Assembly (NCBI RefSeq): GCF_000332645.1 | Contig: NZ_AMXN01000002.1 | Span: forward strand, 124,001 to 188,000 | Source of the DNA: Bacillus inaquosorum KCTC 13429 | GTDB taxonomy: Bacteria; Bacillota; Bacilli; Bacillales; Bacillaceae | Reading direction: 5' to 3' | DNA: 64,000 nt | Shown: positions 18,742 to 28,141 of the stretch, piece after piece | Layout: every line of letters starts with the position of its first letter | How positions within the stretch are numbered: the stretch's first letter is position 1 | The notes under the pieces: model-generated | Told to the model about the DNA's origin: nothing | The model's database searches: none | Seen by the model: only the letters and a program-made list of their open reading frames with translations | Position numbers and translations under genes: made by a program

Positions 18742-19821
18742 TCAATGAATTGCTGAATTATTGATGATACGCTTATAAAGCTGCAAATATGATTCCGTAA
18801 TGAGCCGGGGATGGTGAAGTTTGATCACTTGTTGTCTGCCGGCTTCTTTTATCCGGCATGCTTTTTCCCGGTCTTTTAATAACCTGTCCAGCAGAACAGC
18901 CGCTTCCTCTGCACGCGTAAAATCAACGGTGATTGCCGTTTTGTCATGAACCGCATAGTCACAAAAACCACCCGATGGAGAAACAGCAGTCAGCACACCT
19001 TGTTCCATGCTTTCTTGCGCGGCAAGCCCAAACGGCTCATAAAAACTAGGAAATACAGCCATTTCACAGTGAGACAGAAACGCTCTGATGTCTCTTCTGT
19101 GCAAAAACGGCAGGAACATGACACGTTCCTTCAAGTTCAATGCCTCAGCCAATTTCTCATAGGAGGACAAAGACGGCCCTTCCCCAGCCAGCACCAAATG
19201 CAGGTCAGGCTGACGTTGCCTCAAGATAGCAAACACCTTTAACAGATGAGTAAACCCCTTTTCAGGAACAAACCTTCCAAACGAAAATAGGAACCTTCTA
19301 TTCATGCTCTTTGGTATTTTCCCCTTTTCTTCTTCCATAGATGCAGGGCTCGGGATAACGGATATTTTTTTACCTGCTGTCTTATCAAGAGACCGTTTCA
19401 TAAAAGTGCTTAATACAATCAGTTCATCAGCGGATTCTATAAGGAGCCTTTCGGTCTGCAGTCGGTATGGGTGCGGTGCTTCTTGGCACGCCTTCTTCCT
19501 TTCGCTTTCAAGACCATGGATTGTCGCAGCAAGCGGAAGATCAAGCTGTTGTTTCAAATAATAAGCAGCAGGGGCTGTCATGTCGTCATGGGCATGAATC
19601 AGATCAAAGCGTTCATTGCAGGATAACATATGCTGAACCATTGCAAAGTTGGCATCAGCTATGAAATCTTCAAACTGCGCATATGAAAACAGCTTCCTGC
19701 TTGGAGTGCAAACCGTTATGTTGATATGCGGTTTTAAATAGGAAATGAGACGGTTTAAATGGACCCCGAGCCCGCTTTTCGGCTCATGAGGATGTTCGAG
19801 AGTCAGCATGAGAACGTTCAT
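18742..19821 (-). CDS. yqgM: Glycosyltransferase family 4 protein YqgM
   Basis: A 359-residue GT-B fold glycosyltransferase. The N-terminal acceptor half begins MNVLMLTLEHPHEPKSGLGVH, with the Gly-rich loop of the family. The donor half has FSFGRFVPEKGF, the LAGEGP string and the sugar-nucleotide motif FYEPFGLAAQESM with the EX7E-type glutamates. Start ATG 19821 overlaps the yqgL stop by four bases (ATGA). The substrate is unknown. Its partner yqgL, of unknown role, is co-transcribed. Confidence 0.9.
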   Translation of the reverse strand: MNVLMLTLEHPHEPKSGLGVHLNRLISYLKPHINITVCTPSRKLFSYAQFEDFIADANFAMVQHMLSCNERFDLIHAHDDMTAPAAYYLKQQLDLPLAATIHGLESERKKACQEAPHPYRLQTERLLIESADELIVLSTFMKRSLDKTAGKKISVIPSPASMEEEKGKIPKSMNRRFLFSFGRFVPEKGFTHLLKVFAILRQRQPDLHLVLAGEGPSLSSYEKLAEALNLKERVMFLPFLHRRDIRAFLSHCEMAVFPSFYEPFGLAAQESMEQGVLTAVSPSGGFCDYAVHDKTAITVDFTRAEEAAVLLDRLLKDREKACRIKEAGRQQVIKLHHPRLITESYLQLYKRIINNSAIH

Positions 19822-20288
19822 CGTTCTTTTTCCCCTCTCCCATAACAGGTGTAAGCAGAAAATTGCTTCTCCCATCTGGTGTGCCCGTCCTCAATCTGAA
19901 AGCTGTTTATATCGCTAACCCCATTTTCCGCAAGATAGATGTCCTCTGTATCGGCGAGCTTGAGCGTCACATTCATAGAATTAACGATTCTGTACTCAGC
20001 CCGATAGACAGCATCACCAGCCGCCTGTCCAATCGTCCATTCCCCTTTATCATATGTTGTGCGATTCGTCCTGACAGCTTCGATGCCTTTTCTTTTAATG
20101 ACAATGCGCAATTCTTTTATCATATCCTGCGTTTTTTCGAAAAGCACCGCTTCAGCCAGCTGCATTGTTTCTTCTGAGATCTCCCAGCGTACGGTCAAGG
20201 TGTGAGCGTTTTGAATAATCATGTCGAATGTGTCCCTAAAAAAAGAAAGCCTATGTCGTATATTATAGAGAAATGGGTGTTTATCCAT
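19818..20288 (-). CDS. yqgL: YqgL, conserved protein of unknown function
   Basis: A 156-residue cytoplasmic protein. The central 'LTVRWEIS' followed by 'YRAEYRIVNS' resembles DUF4912-type proteins, which carry a conserved W-E-I/L-S string, but I am not certain of this. The start ATG 20288 has TAGGAG only three bases away; the next in-frame ATG (residue 23) has no ribosome binding site. It overlaps yqgM by four bases, so the pair is translationally coupled and probably works in one pathway. Confidence 0.78.
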   Translation of the reverse strand: MDKHPFLYNIRHRLSFFRDTFDMIIQNAHTLTVRWEISEETMQLAEAVLFEKTQDMIKELRIVIKRKGIEAVRTNRTTYDKGEWTIGQAAGDAVYRAEYRIVNSMNVTLKLADTEDIYLAENGVSDINSFQIEDGHTRWEKQFSAYTCYGRGEKER

Positions 20289-20467
20289 AGACTCCTACCA
20301 TTCTCCTTTCCTATCGTTCACTCGGTGTCCCTATTAAACCATTACATAGAGAGGAAGCAAAGAAAGATTTCTCGACAAAATCTCGTTTTTTTCGCGAATT
20401 CCTTTAGAATCCATTGGTTTTATGGTATAAAAAAGAAGGATAAAAAAAGAATAGAAGGTGATGAAAC

Positions 20468-20821
20468 GTGGAAATTGCTATTATTGCGTTGTTTATCGTC
20501 AGTATAGCGCTAATTGCATTCTCATATTCTCAAAGAGATCCGATGAAAGATGTAGAACAGGAGCTCGAAACACTGCAGCTTTCTGCGATGCAGGAAATTT
20601 ACAAGCTCAAAAAGAAAATGACAGTGCTTGAGGAAGAATTACTGGAAACAAACCTTGTCATCCGCAAATCAAAGCATAGCGACATCAATCAAAAGATCGC
20701 CAAACAAATACTTTCTAAATATAATAACGGCATGTCCGCTGAAGCGATTGCTAAAGCTGAGCATGTATCAGTGGAAGACGTAAATACGATTATCAAAGAT
20801 AACGAGAAGGTGCTCGTATGA
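20468..20821 (+). CDS. yqzC: YqzC, membrane-anchored coiled-coil protein with HTH-like tail
   Basis: A 117-residue protein with an N-terminal membrane helix (about residues 3-18), a coiled-coil stretch (about 28-66, 'ELETLQLSAMQEIYKLKKKM') and a C-terminal segment 'GMSAEAIAKAEHVSVEDVNTII' that reads like a helix-turn-helix. GTG 20468 follows AGAAGGTGATG. It overlaps yqzD by four bases (ATGA). A membrane-tethered DNA-binding role is possible but only inferred. Confidence 0.85.
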   Translation: MEIAIIALFIVSIALIAFSYSQRDPMKDVEQELETLQLSAMQEIYKLKKKMTVLEEELLETNLVIRKSKHSDINQKIAKQILSKYNNGMSAEAIAKAEHVSVEDVNTIIKDNEKVLV

Positions 20822-21282
20822 CAAAACGGGGCATTCAGGCATTTGCTGGCGGCATTATTTTAGCGACAGCCGTTCTCGCAGCTGTTTTTTATCTGACAGA
20901 CGAAGATCAGGCCGCTGCTGTAAAAGAAAGTAAAACAGTAACCGAACAAGAAGTGAACAATTACCTCGATTCTAAAAAAATGGTTTCTGTTAACCGTGAT
21001 GAATATCAAAAACTTCTCGACTCAAAAGAGAAATCCTTGAGCAATGACAGCAGCTCAGGCACGAAAACAGACAAAGTAAAAACGTACAAGCTTACCATTA
21101 AAGATGGCATGAGCACTGCAGATGTATCAGATATTCTTGAAAAAGAAGGCATCATCTCCTCGGCTCAAGACTTTAACGACTATGTCATTGATGCCGGCTA
21201 TCACAAAGAAATCCGCGCCGGAGAGTTTAAAGTAAAATCAGACATGAGCTTCAAAAAGATCGTAAAAACGTTAACACGATAA
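20818..21282 (+). CDS. yqzD: YqzD, MltG N-terminal-like protein without catalytic domain
   Basis: A 154-residue protein with one N-terminal membrane helix (about 8-26), a low-complexity linker rich in Lys, Ser and Thr, and a C-terminal segment (about 95-152) 'LTIKDGMSTADVSDILEKEGII...FNDYVIDAGYHKEIRAGEFKV'. This matches the LysM-like N-terminal module of the endolytic transglycosylase MltG/YceG, but the protein ends before the catalytic domain. It is coupled to yqzC. A role as a cell-wall accessory or regulator of MltG is inference. Confidence 0.85.
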   Translation: MTKRGIQAFAGGIILATAVLAAVFYLTDEDQAAAVKESKTVTEQEVNNYLDSKKMVSVNRDEYQKLLDSKEKSLSNDSSSGTKTDKVKTYKLTIKDGMSTADVSDILEKEGIISSAQDFNDYVIDAGYHKEIRAGEFKVKSDMSFKKIVKTLTR

Positions 21283-21313
21283 AAAAACAGGCTGACTGTC
21301 AGCCTGTTTTTAT
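21283..21313. terminator. Bidirectional terminator between yqzD and pstBB
   Basis: AAACAGGCTGAC and GTCAGCCTGTTT form a perfect stem with A-runs and T-runs on either side. It ends the pst operon from the right and yqzCD from the left. Confidence 0.9.
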
Positions 21314-22096
21314 TTATCCAAACTTTCCTGTAATGTAATCGAGAGTTCTTTGATCCTGCGGGTTTGAGAACATTTTATTGGTATTGTCGCATTCAACAAG
21401 CTCGCCCATGTAGAAAAAGGCGGTTTGATCAGAAACCCTTGCTGCCTGCTGCATGTTATGCGTGACGATTACAATGGTATATTTATTTTTCAGCTCAAGA
21501 ATGAGTTCTTCAATTTTTCTCGTTGAGATTGGATCCAGTGCAGATGTCGGTTCATCCATCAGCAAAATATCAGGATTTGTCGCTAGCGCTCTGGCGATAC
21601 AAAGACGCTGCTGCTGGCCGCCTGATAACGAAAGGGCGGATGAATGCAAACGATCCTTCACCTCATCCCATAACGCCACGTCTTTTAATGACTTTTCCAC
21701 AATGTCTTGAAGCTTCTTTTTATTTTTGGTGCCGTGGACTCTCGGTCCGTAAGCGACATTATCAAAAATGGATTGCGGAAACGGGTTCCCTTTTTGGAAT
21801 ACCATGCCGATATTTTTTCGTAAATCCACGATATCCACTTTATCCTTTAAAATGTTGCTGCCATTATAGTTCAGCTCACCTGCAAGCTTTACATTCGGCG
21901 TCATTTGAATCATTAAGTTCAGTGTTTTGATGAAGGTTGATTTCCCGCATCCTGATGGCCCGATGATCGCCGTGACCTCGTTTTCATGAATGCTCAAATT
22001 GATATTTTTTAAGGCATGATTCTGTCCATACCATAAGTTCATTCCATTGACTTGATAAACTTCCTGTTTCATTACAGCTTCGGTAGCAATACTCAT
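21314..22096 (-). CDS. pstBB: Phosphate ABC transporter ATP-binding protein PstBB
   Basis: ATPase of the high-affinity phosphate importer. The 260-residue protein has Walker [10 protein letters not shown] near residue 47, Q-loop FQKGNPFP, signature LSGGQQQR and Walker [13 protein letters not shown]. It is closely related to its neighbour PstBA, and tandem pstB copies are typical of B. subtilis. The start follows AGGAGGG. It is the last gene of pstS-C-A-BA-BB. Confidence 0.95.
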   Translation of the reverse strand: MSIATEAVMKQEVYQVNGMNLWYGQNHALKNINLSIHENEVTAIIGPSGCGKSTFIKTLNLMIQMTPNVKLAGELNYNGSNILKDKVDIVDLRKNIGMVFQKGNPFPQSIFDNVAYGPRVHGTKNKKKLQDIVEKSLKDVALWDEVKDRLHSSALSLSGGQQQRLCIARALATNPDILLMDEPTSALDPISTRKIEELILELKNKYTIVIVTHNMQQAARVSDQTAFFYMGELVECDNTNKMFSNPQDQRTLDYITGKFG

Positions 22097-22106
22097 TGCC
22101 GCCCTC

Positions 22107-22916
22107 CTATCCGAATTTCCCGTTAATATAATCCTCTGTTTTTTGCTTCTTCGGACTTGTAAAAATCTGTTCAGTCTGTCCGTATTCTACAAGCTCGCCG
22201 TTTAAAAAGAACGCCGTCCGATCAGAAACCCGCAGAGCCTGCTGCATATTGTGCGTGACAATAATAATCGAGTATTCGCTTTTCAATTCTGTAATTAATT
22301 CTTCTATTTTTGCATTTGAAATCGGATCAAGCGCTGAAGCTGGTTCATCCAGCAGAAGAACAGCCGGCTTCATCGCAAGCGTTCTCGCGATGCATAAACG
22401 CTGCTGCTGGCCGCCTGATAATGAGAGTGCAGATGAATGCAAACGGTCCTTCACCTCATCCCAGAGCGCTGCTTTTGTTAAGCTTTCTTCCACAATCTCA
22501 TCTAAAACAGCTTTATTCCGCTCTCCGGCATATTTCAATGCATGTGTGATATTGGCATAGATCGATTTCGGAAATGGATTCGGTTTTTGGAAAACCATTC
22601 CGATTTCTCTTCTTAAGCTGACAACGTTAATATTGCTGCCCAGTATATTTAGTCCTTCATAAAGGATTTCACCCTCAGCTCTTGCAGAAGGAATTAAATC
22701 ATTCATTCGGTTAATATTTCTCAAAAAAGTAGACTTTCCGCATCCTGACGGCCCAATCAAAGCGGTCACCGCGTTCTTTTCAATATCCATATTCACGTGG
22801 TGAACTGCTTGTTTATTTCCGTAAAATATAGACAGATCTTTCACTTCAAGCACGTGGCGCTGCTTCGGAACGAAAACAGCACGTTCAGGCTTTTCTTTTA
22901 CCATTTGTTCAGACAT
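22107..22916 (-). CDS. pstBA: Phosphate ABC transporter ATP-binding protein PstBA
   Basis: Second ATPase subunit of the phosphate importer, 269 residues. Walker [11 protein letters not shown]-loop FQKPNPFP, signature LSGGQQQR and Walker [13 protein letters not shown] are present. An N-terminal extension of about 20 residues ([14 protein letters not shown]) precedes the ABC fold and is missing from PstBB. Start ATG 22916 follows AAAGAGGCG; a longer frame reaches back into pstA but lacks support. Confidence 0.95.
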   Translation of the reverse strand: MSEQMVKEKPERAVFVPKQRHVLEVKDLSIFYGNKQAVHHVNMDIEKNAVTALIGPSGCGKSTFLRNINRMNDLIPSARAEGEILYEGLNILGSNINVVSLRREIGMVFQKPNPFPKSIYANITHALKYAGERNKAVLDEIVEESLTKAALWDEVKDRLHSSALSLSGGQQQRLCIARTLAMKPAVLLLDEPASALDPISNAKIEELITELKSEYSIIIVTHNMQQALRVSDRTAFFLNGELVEYGQTEQIFTSPKKQKTEDYINGKFG

Positions 22917-22936
22917 GATTTTCGCCTCTTTCCGTT

Positions 22937-23821
22937 CTAATTTGCCGTAAGCTTTTTGTAGATCATCGTGCCAAGCCATCTCGCTGCGAGATTAAACACA
23001 AGAACAGAAATGACCAGCACCGCAGAACCTCCGTTGGCAATCGCTTCAGCATCCGGAATCATTCCTTGCGTATTTACGTTCCAAATGTGGACCGCCAGTG
23101 TTTCAGCGGGCCTGAAAATATTAAGCGGAGATGTTTCAGAAAACGGGTTCCACTCTGTAAAATTAAGACGTGGCGTTGTCAGACCGGCTGTAAATAATAG
23201 TGCCGCCGCTTCTCCGAACACCCTTCCTGACGCTAAAATCGCTCCTGTGATGATAGAAGGGATCGCACTTGGAATTAAAACTGTTTTTACGGTATGCCAG
23301 CGCGAAACACCTAAAGCGAGAGATGCTTCCTTCAGATCTTTAGGGACTGTACGGATCGCGTCTTCTGTCACACGCACCATGACAGGAAGGTTAAAAACAG
23401 TTAACGCAAGCGCACCGCCTATGATCGTATATCCCCAGCCTGTTAAGTTGACAAACATCAGTAATCCAAACATCCCAATGACAATAGACGGAAGAGATGA
23501 AAGCACCTCTATACATGTTCTGATGAAATCAGTCACTTTGTTATTAGGCGCGTACTCAGCCATGAACACTCCGCCGCCCACACCGAGCGGGATTGTAATC
23601 AGCATGGTAATAAACAAGATATAAAAGGAGTTAAACAGCTGGTCACGTATTCCTCCTCCAGCTGCAATGGCACTCGATTTTGTTGAAATAAAGTCGAAGC
23701 TGAGCTGAGAAACACCGTTGATAATAATATAGGAAAACAAGCCTACTAGAATTGCAGCGATAATGGCTGCACACAAACCAAACATTCCAGTCGCCAGTTT
23801 ATCTGTTATTTTGCGGTTCAT
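22937..23821 (-). CDS. pstA: Phosphate ABC transporter permease PstA
   Basis: Membrane permease of the Pst importer, 294 residues with six predicted helices. The EAA loop that docks the ATPase is seen as '[24 protein letters not shown]' (shortened: [11 protein letters not shown]). The start codon shares one base with the pstC stop (TAATG), and GGAGGAAAG provides the ribosome binding site within pstC. Confidence 0.95.
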   Translation of the reverse strand: MNRKITDKLATGMFGLCAAIIAAILVGLFSYIIINGVSQLSFDFISTKSSAIAAGGGIRDQLFNSFYILFITMLITIPLGVGGGVFMAEYAPNNKVTDFIRTCIEVLSSLPSIVIGMFGLLMFVNLTGWGYTIIGGALALTVFNLPVMVRVTEDAIRTVPKDLKEASLALGVSRWHTVKTVLIPSAIPSIITGAILASGRVFGEAAALLFTAGLTTPRLNFTEWNPFSETSPLNIFRPAETLAVHIWNVNTQGMIPDAEAIANGGSAVLVISVLVFNLAARWLGTMIYKKLTAN

Positions 23822-24750
23822 TACACTTTCCTCCTAGATGACAAGTAGCGAATAAGCAGGATGAACAAGAATGACATCACCAGAAGCACTAGCCCCATTG
23901 ACCAAAGCGTATTATTTTCAACGCTGCCGTATGTGGTGTGGCCCATATTCAGTGTGATGATCGTTGTCAGTGTTCCAGCAGTGTCAAACAGGCTTTCCGG
24001 CAATACTCTTGTATTTCCAATGACCATCTGAACAGCCAAAGCTTCACCAAACGCCCGTGCCATACCAAGTACAACAGCTGTCATTAATGTTGGAAAAGCT
24101 GCAGGCACAAGTACTTTTCTGATCGTCTGCCATCTTGTTGCACCAAGCGCGTAAGAACCTTCTCTTAAACTCTTCGGAAGAGAAGCCATTGCATCTGCAG
24201 AGATCGATGTGATGGTCGGCAGAATCATGACGGAAAGGACAATCGTTCCCGCCAATAAACTGTGCCCTGTCCCGCTCGATTTGAATTGGGCGATAAACGG
24301 CACCAATACTGTAAGACCTATGAATCCATAAACAACAGATGGAATGCCGACTAAAAGCTCAATCACCGGCTGCAGCACTTTCTTTCCCCAATTCGGCGCA
24401 ATTTCTGTCATAAAAATCGCACCTGCAATGCCAAGCGGCGCAGCAATGAGGGCAGAAAGAATCGTTACTGCAAATGATCCAAAAATAAATGGCAGCACGC
24501 CATATTTCGGATCAGCATCTGTAGGGTTCCAATTTAGACTCGTTAAGAATTCAATTGGGCTTACACCATTTACAAGAAAAGATTGCAGCCCCTTAACGCC
24601 GAGGAAAATGGTGATCGCAACAGATGCCGCAATCATAATAAGCGCACAAGCTGTCACAATCATTCTTCCCCGAACTTCATCCAATTGCCGATTTTGCCTT
24701 GAGCTGATTAAACGCTTGCTCACAGACATATTTTCTCTATTGTTTATCAT
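23821..24750 (-). CDS. pstC: Phosphate ABC transporter permease PstC
   Basis: The other permease of the phosphate importer, 309 residues, six helices after a charged cytoplasmic N-terminus. The EAA loop reads 'REGSYALGATRWQTIRKV', very similar to PstA. ATG 24750 follows TAGGAGTG seven bases upstream. The gap to pstS is 69 bp and no terminator hairpin is obvious there. Confidence 0.95.
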   Translation of the reverse strand: MINNRENMSVSKRLISSRQNRQLDEVRGRMIVTACALIMIAASVAITIFLGVKGLQSFLVNGVSPIEFLTSLNWNPTDADPKYGVLPFIFGSFAVTILSALIAAPLGIAGAIFMTEIAPNWGKKVLQPVIELLVGIPSVVYGFIGLTVLVPFIAQFKSSGTGHSLLAGTIVLSVMILPTITSISADAMASLPKSLREGSYALGATRWQTIRKVLVPAAFPTLMTAVVLGMARAFGEALAVQMVIGNTRVLPESLFDTAGTLTTIITLNMGHTTYGSVENNTLWSMGLVLLVMSFLFILLIRYLSSRRKV

Positions 24751-24819
24751 TGTTTTACACTCCTATGAATGTGTTAAGAGGAGAAACGGTTGTCCCCGCA
24801 CTCCTCTTTTTATTAAAGA

Positions 24820-25722
24820 TCAGCTTTGCTTCCCGTTGGCATCGCGTGTCACTTTCATATCAGTAACCGGAATGTAGCCTTGGTCAGTAACAATGCTTTT
24901 TTGAATGTCTTCACTCTTTAGATAATCTAGAAATTCTTTGGCTAAATCTGTCGCTTCACCTTTTGTATAAGAATGTTGATAAGCCCAGATCGGATACTCG
25001 CCAGTTGTCACATTTTTTGCTTCAGGTTTTACACCATCAATAGATAGAGCAGTTACTTTGTCATCTGTTAAATATGAGAATGCAAGATATCCAATCGCTC
25101 CCGGAGTATCAGCAATGATTTTTTTCACAGTGTTGGAGGAATCTTCAGTAATGCCTTCTGCAGGTTCTTCTCCGTCAAGCGCATATTTCACAAATGTAGC
25201 ACGTGTGCCAGAAGAATCAGGACGGTTTACAAGTGTAATCTTTTGGTCTTTGCCGCCAAGCTCTTTCCAGTTTTTGATTTTACCAGTGAAGATTTTTTTC
25301 AATTCATCTTTAGAAATATCCTTCACACCAGCATCAGGGTTTACAGCTGCTGCCATACCAACGACTGCGACTTGATGATCGACAAGCGCTTTTGCATCGA
25401 TACCTTCTTTTTCTTCAGCAAAAACGTCTGAATTCCCGATCTGAACAGCTCCTTCAGAGACTTGAGAAAGCCCTGTTCCAGAACCGCCAGCTTGCACCTG
25501 TATATCAGCATCAGGGTTTTCTTCCATAAATTTTTCTGCGGCTGCAAGTACTAATGGCTGCATAGCCGATGAACCAGAAATGGTTAAAGAACCTGATGCC
25601 TTTCCTTCTCCTTTTGCAGAATCGCTATTCGATTTTTCACTTTCTCCTGCATTTCCGCATGCAGCTGCAATGATCATAAAAGCAGCCATCAGAAGCATAA
25701 GCACCAATTTGTTTTTTTTCAT
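24820..25722 (-). CDS. pstS: Phosphate-binding lipoprotein PstS
   Basis: Extracellular phosphate receptor of the Pst importer. The 300-residue precursor has a lipoprotein signal peptide with lipobox AAAC (Cys22). The phosphate site is visible in 'GSSAMQP' and in 'NRPDSSGTRATF' (Ser, Arg, Thr ligands). Start ATG 25722 is chosen because the upstream reading frame crosses the promoter region. It is the first gene of the operon, and PhoP boxes lie about 60-100 bp upstream. Confidence 0.96.
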   Translation of the reverse strand: MKKNKLVLMLLMAAFMIIAAACGNAGESEKSNSDSAKGEGKASGSLTISGSSAMQPLVLAAAEKFMEENPDADIQVQAGGSGTGLSQVSEGAVQIGNSDVFAEEKEGIDAKALVDHQVAVVGMAAAVNPDAGVKDISKDELKKIFTGKIKNWKELGGKDQKITLVNRPDSSGTRATFVKYALDGEEPAEGITEDSSNTVKKIIADTPGAIGYLAFSYLTDDKVTALSIDGVKPEAKNVTTGEYPIWAYQHSYTKGEATDLAKEFLDYLKSEDIQKSIVTDQGYIPVTDMKVTRDANGKQS

Positions 25723-25784
25723 TTCCTGAATTCCCCCTGCGTATAATGTGTAATTTGTCCTACACGTATAGAGTAAAGGTTCTA

Positions 25785-25823
25785 TGTAAAAAGGGTTTGA
25801 ATCGAATGTTAAGGTTTTGTAAA
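25785..25823 (-). promoter_or_regulatory. PhoP operator of the pst operon (four boxes)
   Basis: On the minus strand four hexamers TTTACA, TTAACA, TTCAAA and TTTACA (starting at 25823, 25812, 25801 and 25790) recur every 11 bp with 5-bp spacers. This is the tandem TT(A/T/C)ACA arrangement bound by phosphorylated PhoP, expected for phosphate-starvation induction of pstS. The last box would also take the -35 position. Confidence 0.9.
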
Positions 25824-25842
25824 TCAGTGCGTTTTTTTGTAT

Positions 25843-25877
25843 AAAAAAAAACGCCCACATGATGTGGGCGTTTCTTT
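25843..25877 (-). terminator. Terminator of pbpA
   Basis: AAACGCCCACAT and ATGTGGGCGTTT form a perfect stem just after the pbpA stop, followed by a T-run on the minus strand. Confidence 0.92.
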
Positions 25878-28028
25878 TTAGTTATCAGAAGACGTTGCGT
25901 TTTCTGCATTTTCTTCGATTTTGTCTTTATTCTTTTGCTGAGTATCTTCTTTGTCCTGCTTCGATTTCAGCTCAAAATATTTATCCAATACCTCTCTGCC
26001 GATTTCGTTTGTAATAGTATATTTAGCGCTGTAATCAACATAAGCCCAAGGAACTACAACAGAGATAGCGATCTCAGGATTATCTGCCGGCGCATAAGCG
26101 ACAAGTGTCGTATTATAAGCCGCAGTTCCTGTTTTTGATTTATCTGGCCCGTCATAGAATGATTGCGCTGTCCCTGTTTTAGCCGCTGGTTGATAAGACG
26201 CTGAAGCAAGTTGGCTGGCAGCTGTCCCCTTCGTCGCCACTCGTCTAAATCCGGCTTGAACTTCTTTGATATACTCACTTTTCATGTCGACTTTATTCAG
26301 CACTTCCGGCTGAACGGATTGCACGACAGCACCGATTCCTTTTTCAGGATCAGAATCCCTGACCTCTTTCACAAGCTGAGGCTTCAAGCGGTAGCCTCCG
26401 TTTGCAATCGTTGATACATATTGCGCCAGCTCCAGCGGTGTATACGTATCGTACTGGCCGATCGCATAGTCAAGCAAGAATCCCGTCAATCTGCTTGTTC
26501 CTTTATAGCCTGTCATTTCATTCGGAAGATCAATTCCCGTTTTTACACCCAATCCAAATTGGCTGAAATAATTCCGGAACGTATCAAAGGCCGTCGTATC
26601 AATCGGTAAAGCTTGATGTGGTTTATATTCACCTTTTCCGATTGCGATCGCAGTTTTAAACATAAATACGTTGGAAGACTGCTCTAAAGCTCTTTGAATA
26701 TTAACAGGTCCTAAAGTAGTCCACGATTTTTTACCGTTTTTATCTTGACCAATATACAATGGTTCATCCTGAAAAACGGTATTCAGGTTGATGGCGCCGG
26801 TTTGCAAGCCTGTCAGAACAGTTGCACCTTTGACAGCCGATCCCATGGCATAAGATGACGTCATATTTCCTAATGCGTAATCATCAACTTTATATTTTCC
26901 ATTTTCTTGTTTAATCTGCTTACCCGCCATTGTCAGCACTTCACCGTTTCTAGGGTCCATCATGACAACGAATGCCCGGTCTAACAATTCCGTGCTTGGT
27001 CTTGCTTTAGCAGATTTGAGATTCTTCTCAATGATTTTTTCCACTGATTTTTGCAAATCAATATCAATCGTAAGCACGAGATCTTTACCGGCTTTCCCTT
27101 CAGAAACGGTTTTCGTTCCCGTGACATTGCCGTTTGAATCTGTGATATTTTCCACCTTTGCTTTTTGCCCCTGCAGAAGGCTTTCATATTGGTATTCCAG
27201 ATAACTTTTTCCGACCCTGTCATTTCGGCTGTAGCCAAGCGACAGATAATGCTCGAGCAAGTTGGACGGCAATCCTTCATCAGAGCTGGAAACACTTCCG
27301 AGCACTGAGCGAAGAAGGTTTTTATACGGATATTCACGTTCCCAATCGGACGTGACATCAACACCCGGCAGTTCGTCTAAATGTTCACTTACGACTGCCA
27401 TTTCCTTCGCAGATACATCTTCATTTTTGATATATTGAGGGGTCAATGCATATCCTGAATCCATCTGTCTTTTGATGGCGAGGATCTGCATGTCTTTATC
27501 CGTCAGTTCATTCAGCTGCTTATCATTAATCCGTTTTAGCTGAAGCTGATATAAATCGTCATCGGATAATTTTTTGTCTTTTACCTTCTGTCTTTCTTCA
27601 GAAGTAATCAACTTTTTGGCTTCTTTCGGCCTAGTCAAAATCCAATAATCCTTTTTATCACGTTCTGTTACTTTTTTTGTATCGACTTTAATCATATCAG
27701 ACAGCTTTTTTGCGATCTTTAAACGCTGGTCTTGCGTGGTCGATTTAGATCTGGTGTATGTGATTGCATTTAAAGCCTTATTTGTCACGATGGCATTAAA
27801 GTTTCGATCATAGATTTTTCCGCGCGGCACCGCCGAGCTGACTTCACTTTGTTCCTGCTGATTGGCTTGGTTTTTGTAATCATCGCCTTGCACGATCTGC
27901 TTGATGCCTAATTCCACAATGATCCACGTGAATATGACAAAGGCAGCCAAGAATAAAATATTCAGCCGGATCGGAAGCGACTTCTTTTTCTCTTTATGAT
28001 TTTGCTTTTTTGGTTTATTTCTCCTCAT
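25878..28028 (-). CDS. pbpA: Penicillin-binding protein 2A (PbpA), class B transpeptidase
   Basis: Peptidoglycan transpeptidase of the elongation machinery; with PbpH it maintains rod shape. The 716-residue protein has a basic cytosolic N-terminus, one membrane anchor (about residues 20-40), a dimerisation/pedestal region (about 60-310), and a transpeptidase domain with Ser397-A-V-K400, SSN at 451-453 and KTG at 617-619. The C-terminal tail is highly charged. The start follows AAAAGGTGATG. Confidence 0.96.
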   Translation of the reverse strand: MRRNKPKKQNHKEKKKSLPIRLNILFLAAFVIFTWIIVELGIKQIVQGDDYKNQANQQEQSEVSSAVPRGKIYDRNFNAIVTNKALNAITYTRSKSTTQDQRLKIAKKLSDMIKVDTKKVTERDKKDYWILTRPKEAKKLITSEERQKVKDKKLSDDDLYQLQLKRINDKQLNELTDKDMQILAIKRQMDSGYALTPQYIKNEDVSAKEMAVVSEHLDELPGVDVTSDWEREYPYKNLLRSVLGSVSSSDEGLPSNLLEHYLSLGYSRNDRVGKSYLEYQYESLLQGQKAKVENITDSNGNVTGTKTVSEGKAGKDLVLTIDIDLQKSVEKIIEKNLKSAKARPSTELLDRAFVVMMDPRNGEVLTMAGKQIKQENGKYKVDDYALGNMTSSYAMGSAVKGATVLTGLQTGAINLNTVFQDEPLYIGQDKNGKKSWTTLGPVNIQRALEQSSNVFMFKTAIAIGKGEYKPHQALPIDTTAFDTFRNYFSQFGLGVKTGIDLPNEMTGYKGTSRLTGFLLDYAIGQYDTYTPLELAQYVSTIANGGYRLKPQLVKEVRDSDPEKGIGAVVQSVQPEVLNKVDMKSEYIKEVQAGFRRVATKGTAASQLASASYQPAAKTGTAQSFYDGPDKSKTGTAAYNTTLVAYAPADNPEIAISVVVPWAYVDYSAKYTITNEIGREVLDKYFELKSKQDKEDTQQKNKDKIEENAENATSSDN

Positions 28029-28049
28029 AACATCACCTTTTTCTATTTA

Positions 28050-28081
28050 CAGAAAGAAAAGACACTCAAGTAAGAGTGCCA
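28050..28081 (-). terminator. Hairpin between yqgE and pbpA, probable yqgE terminator
   Basis: GGCACTC and GAGTGTC pair around TTACTT, followed by TTTTCTTTC on the minus strand. It lies in the pbpA leader, about 60 bp downstream of the yqgE stop, so some role in the pbpA leader cannot be excluded. Confidence 0.6.
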
Positions 28082-28141
28082 GTTTTCATTCTAAAGGTTT
28101 TTTCGACTTTTTTCTACAGATAACCCCTTTTTGACAAAAAA

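Noticed and set aside
20365..20396. AGATTT...AAATCT hairpin followed by seven T in the yqgL-yqzC gap
   Set aside because: Terminator-like on the plus strand, but no plus-strand gene precedes it and the stem is only six pairs; probably chance in AT-rich DNA.
22968..23624. 218-codon open frame on the plus strand
   Set aside because: It lies antisense to pstA, whose permease sequence and operon context are certain. It has no ribosome binding site or known motifs, and is a codon-bias shadow.
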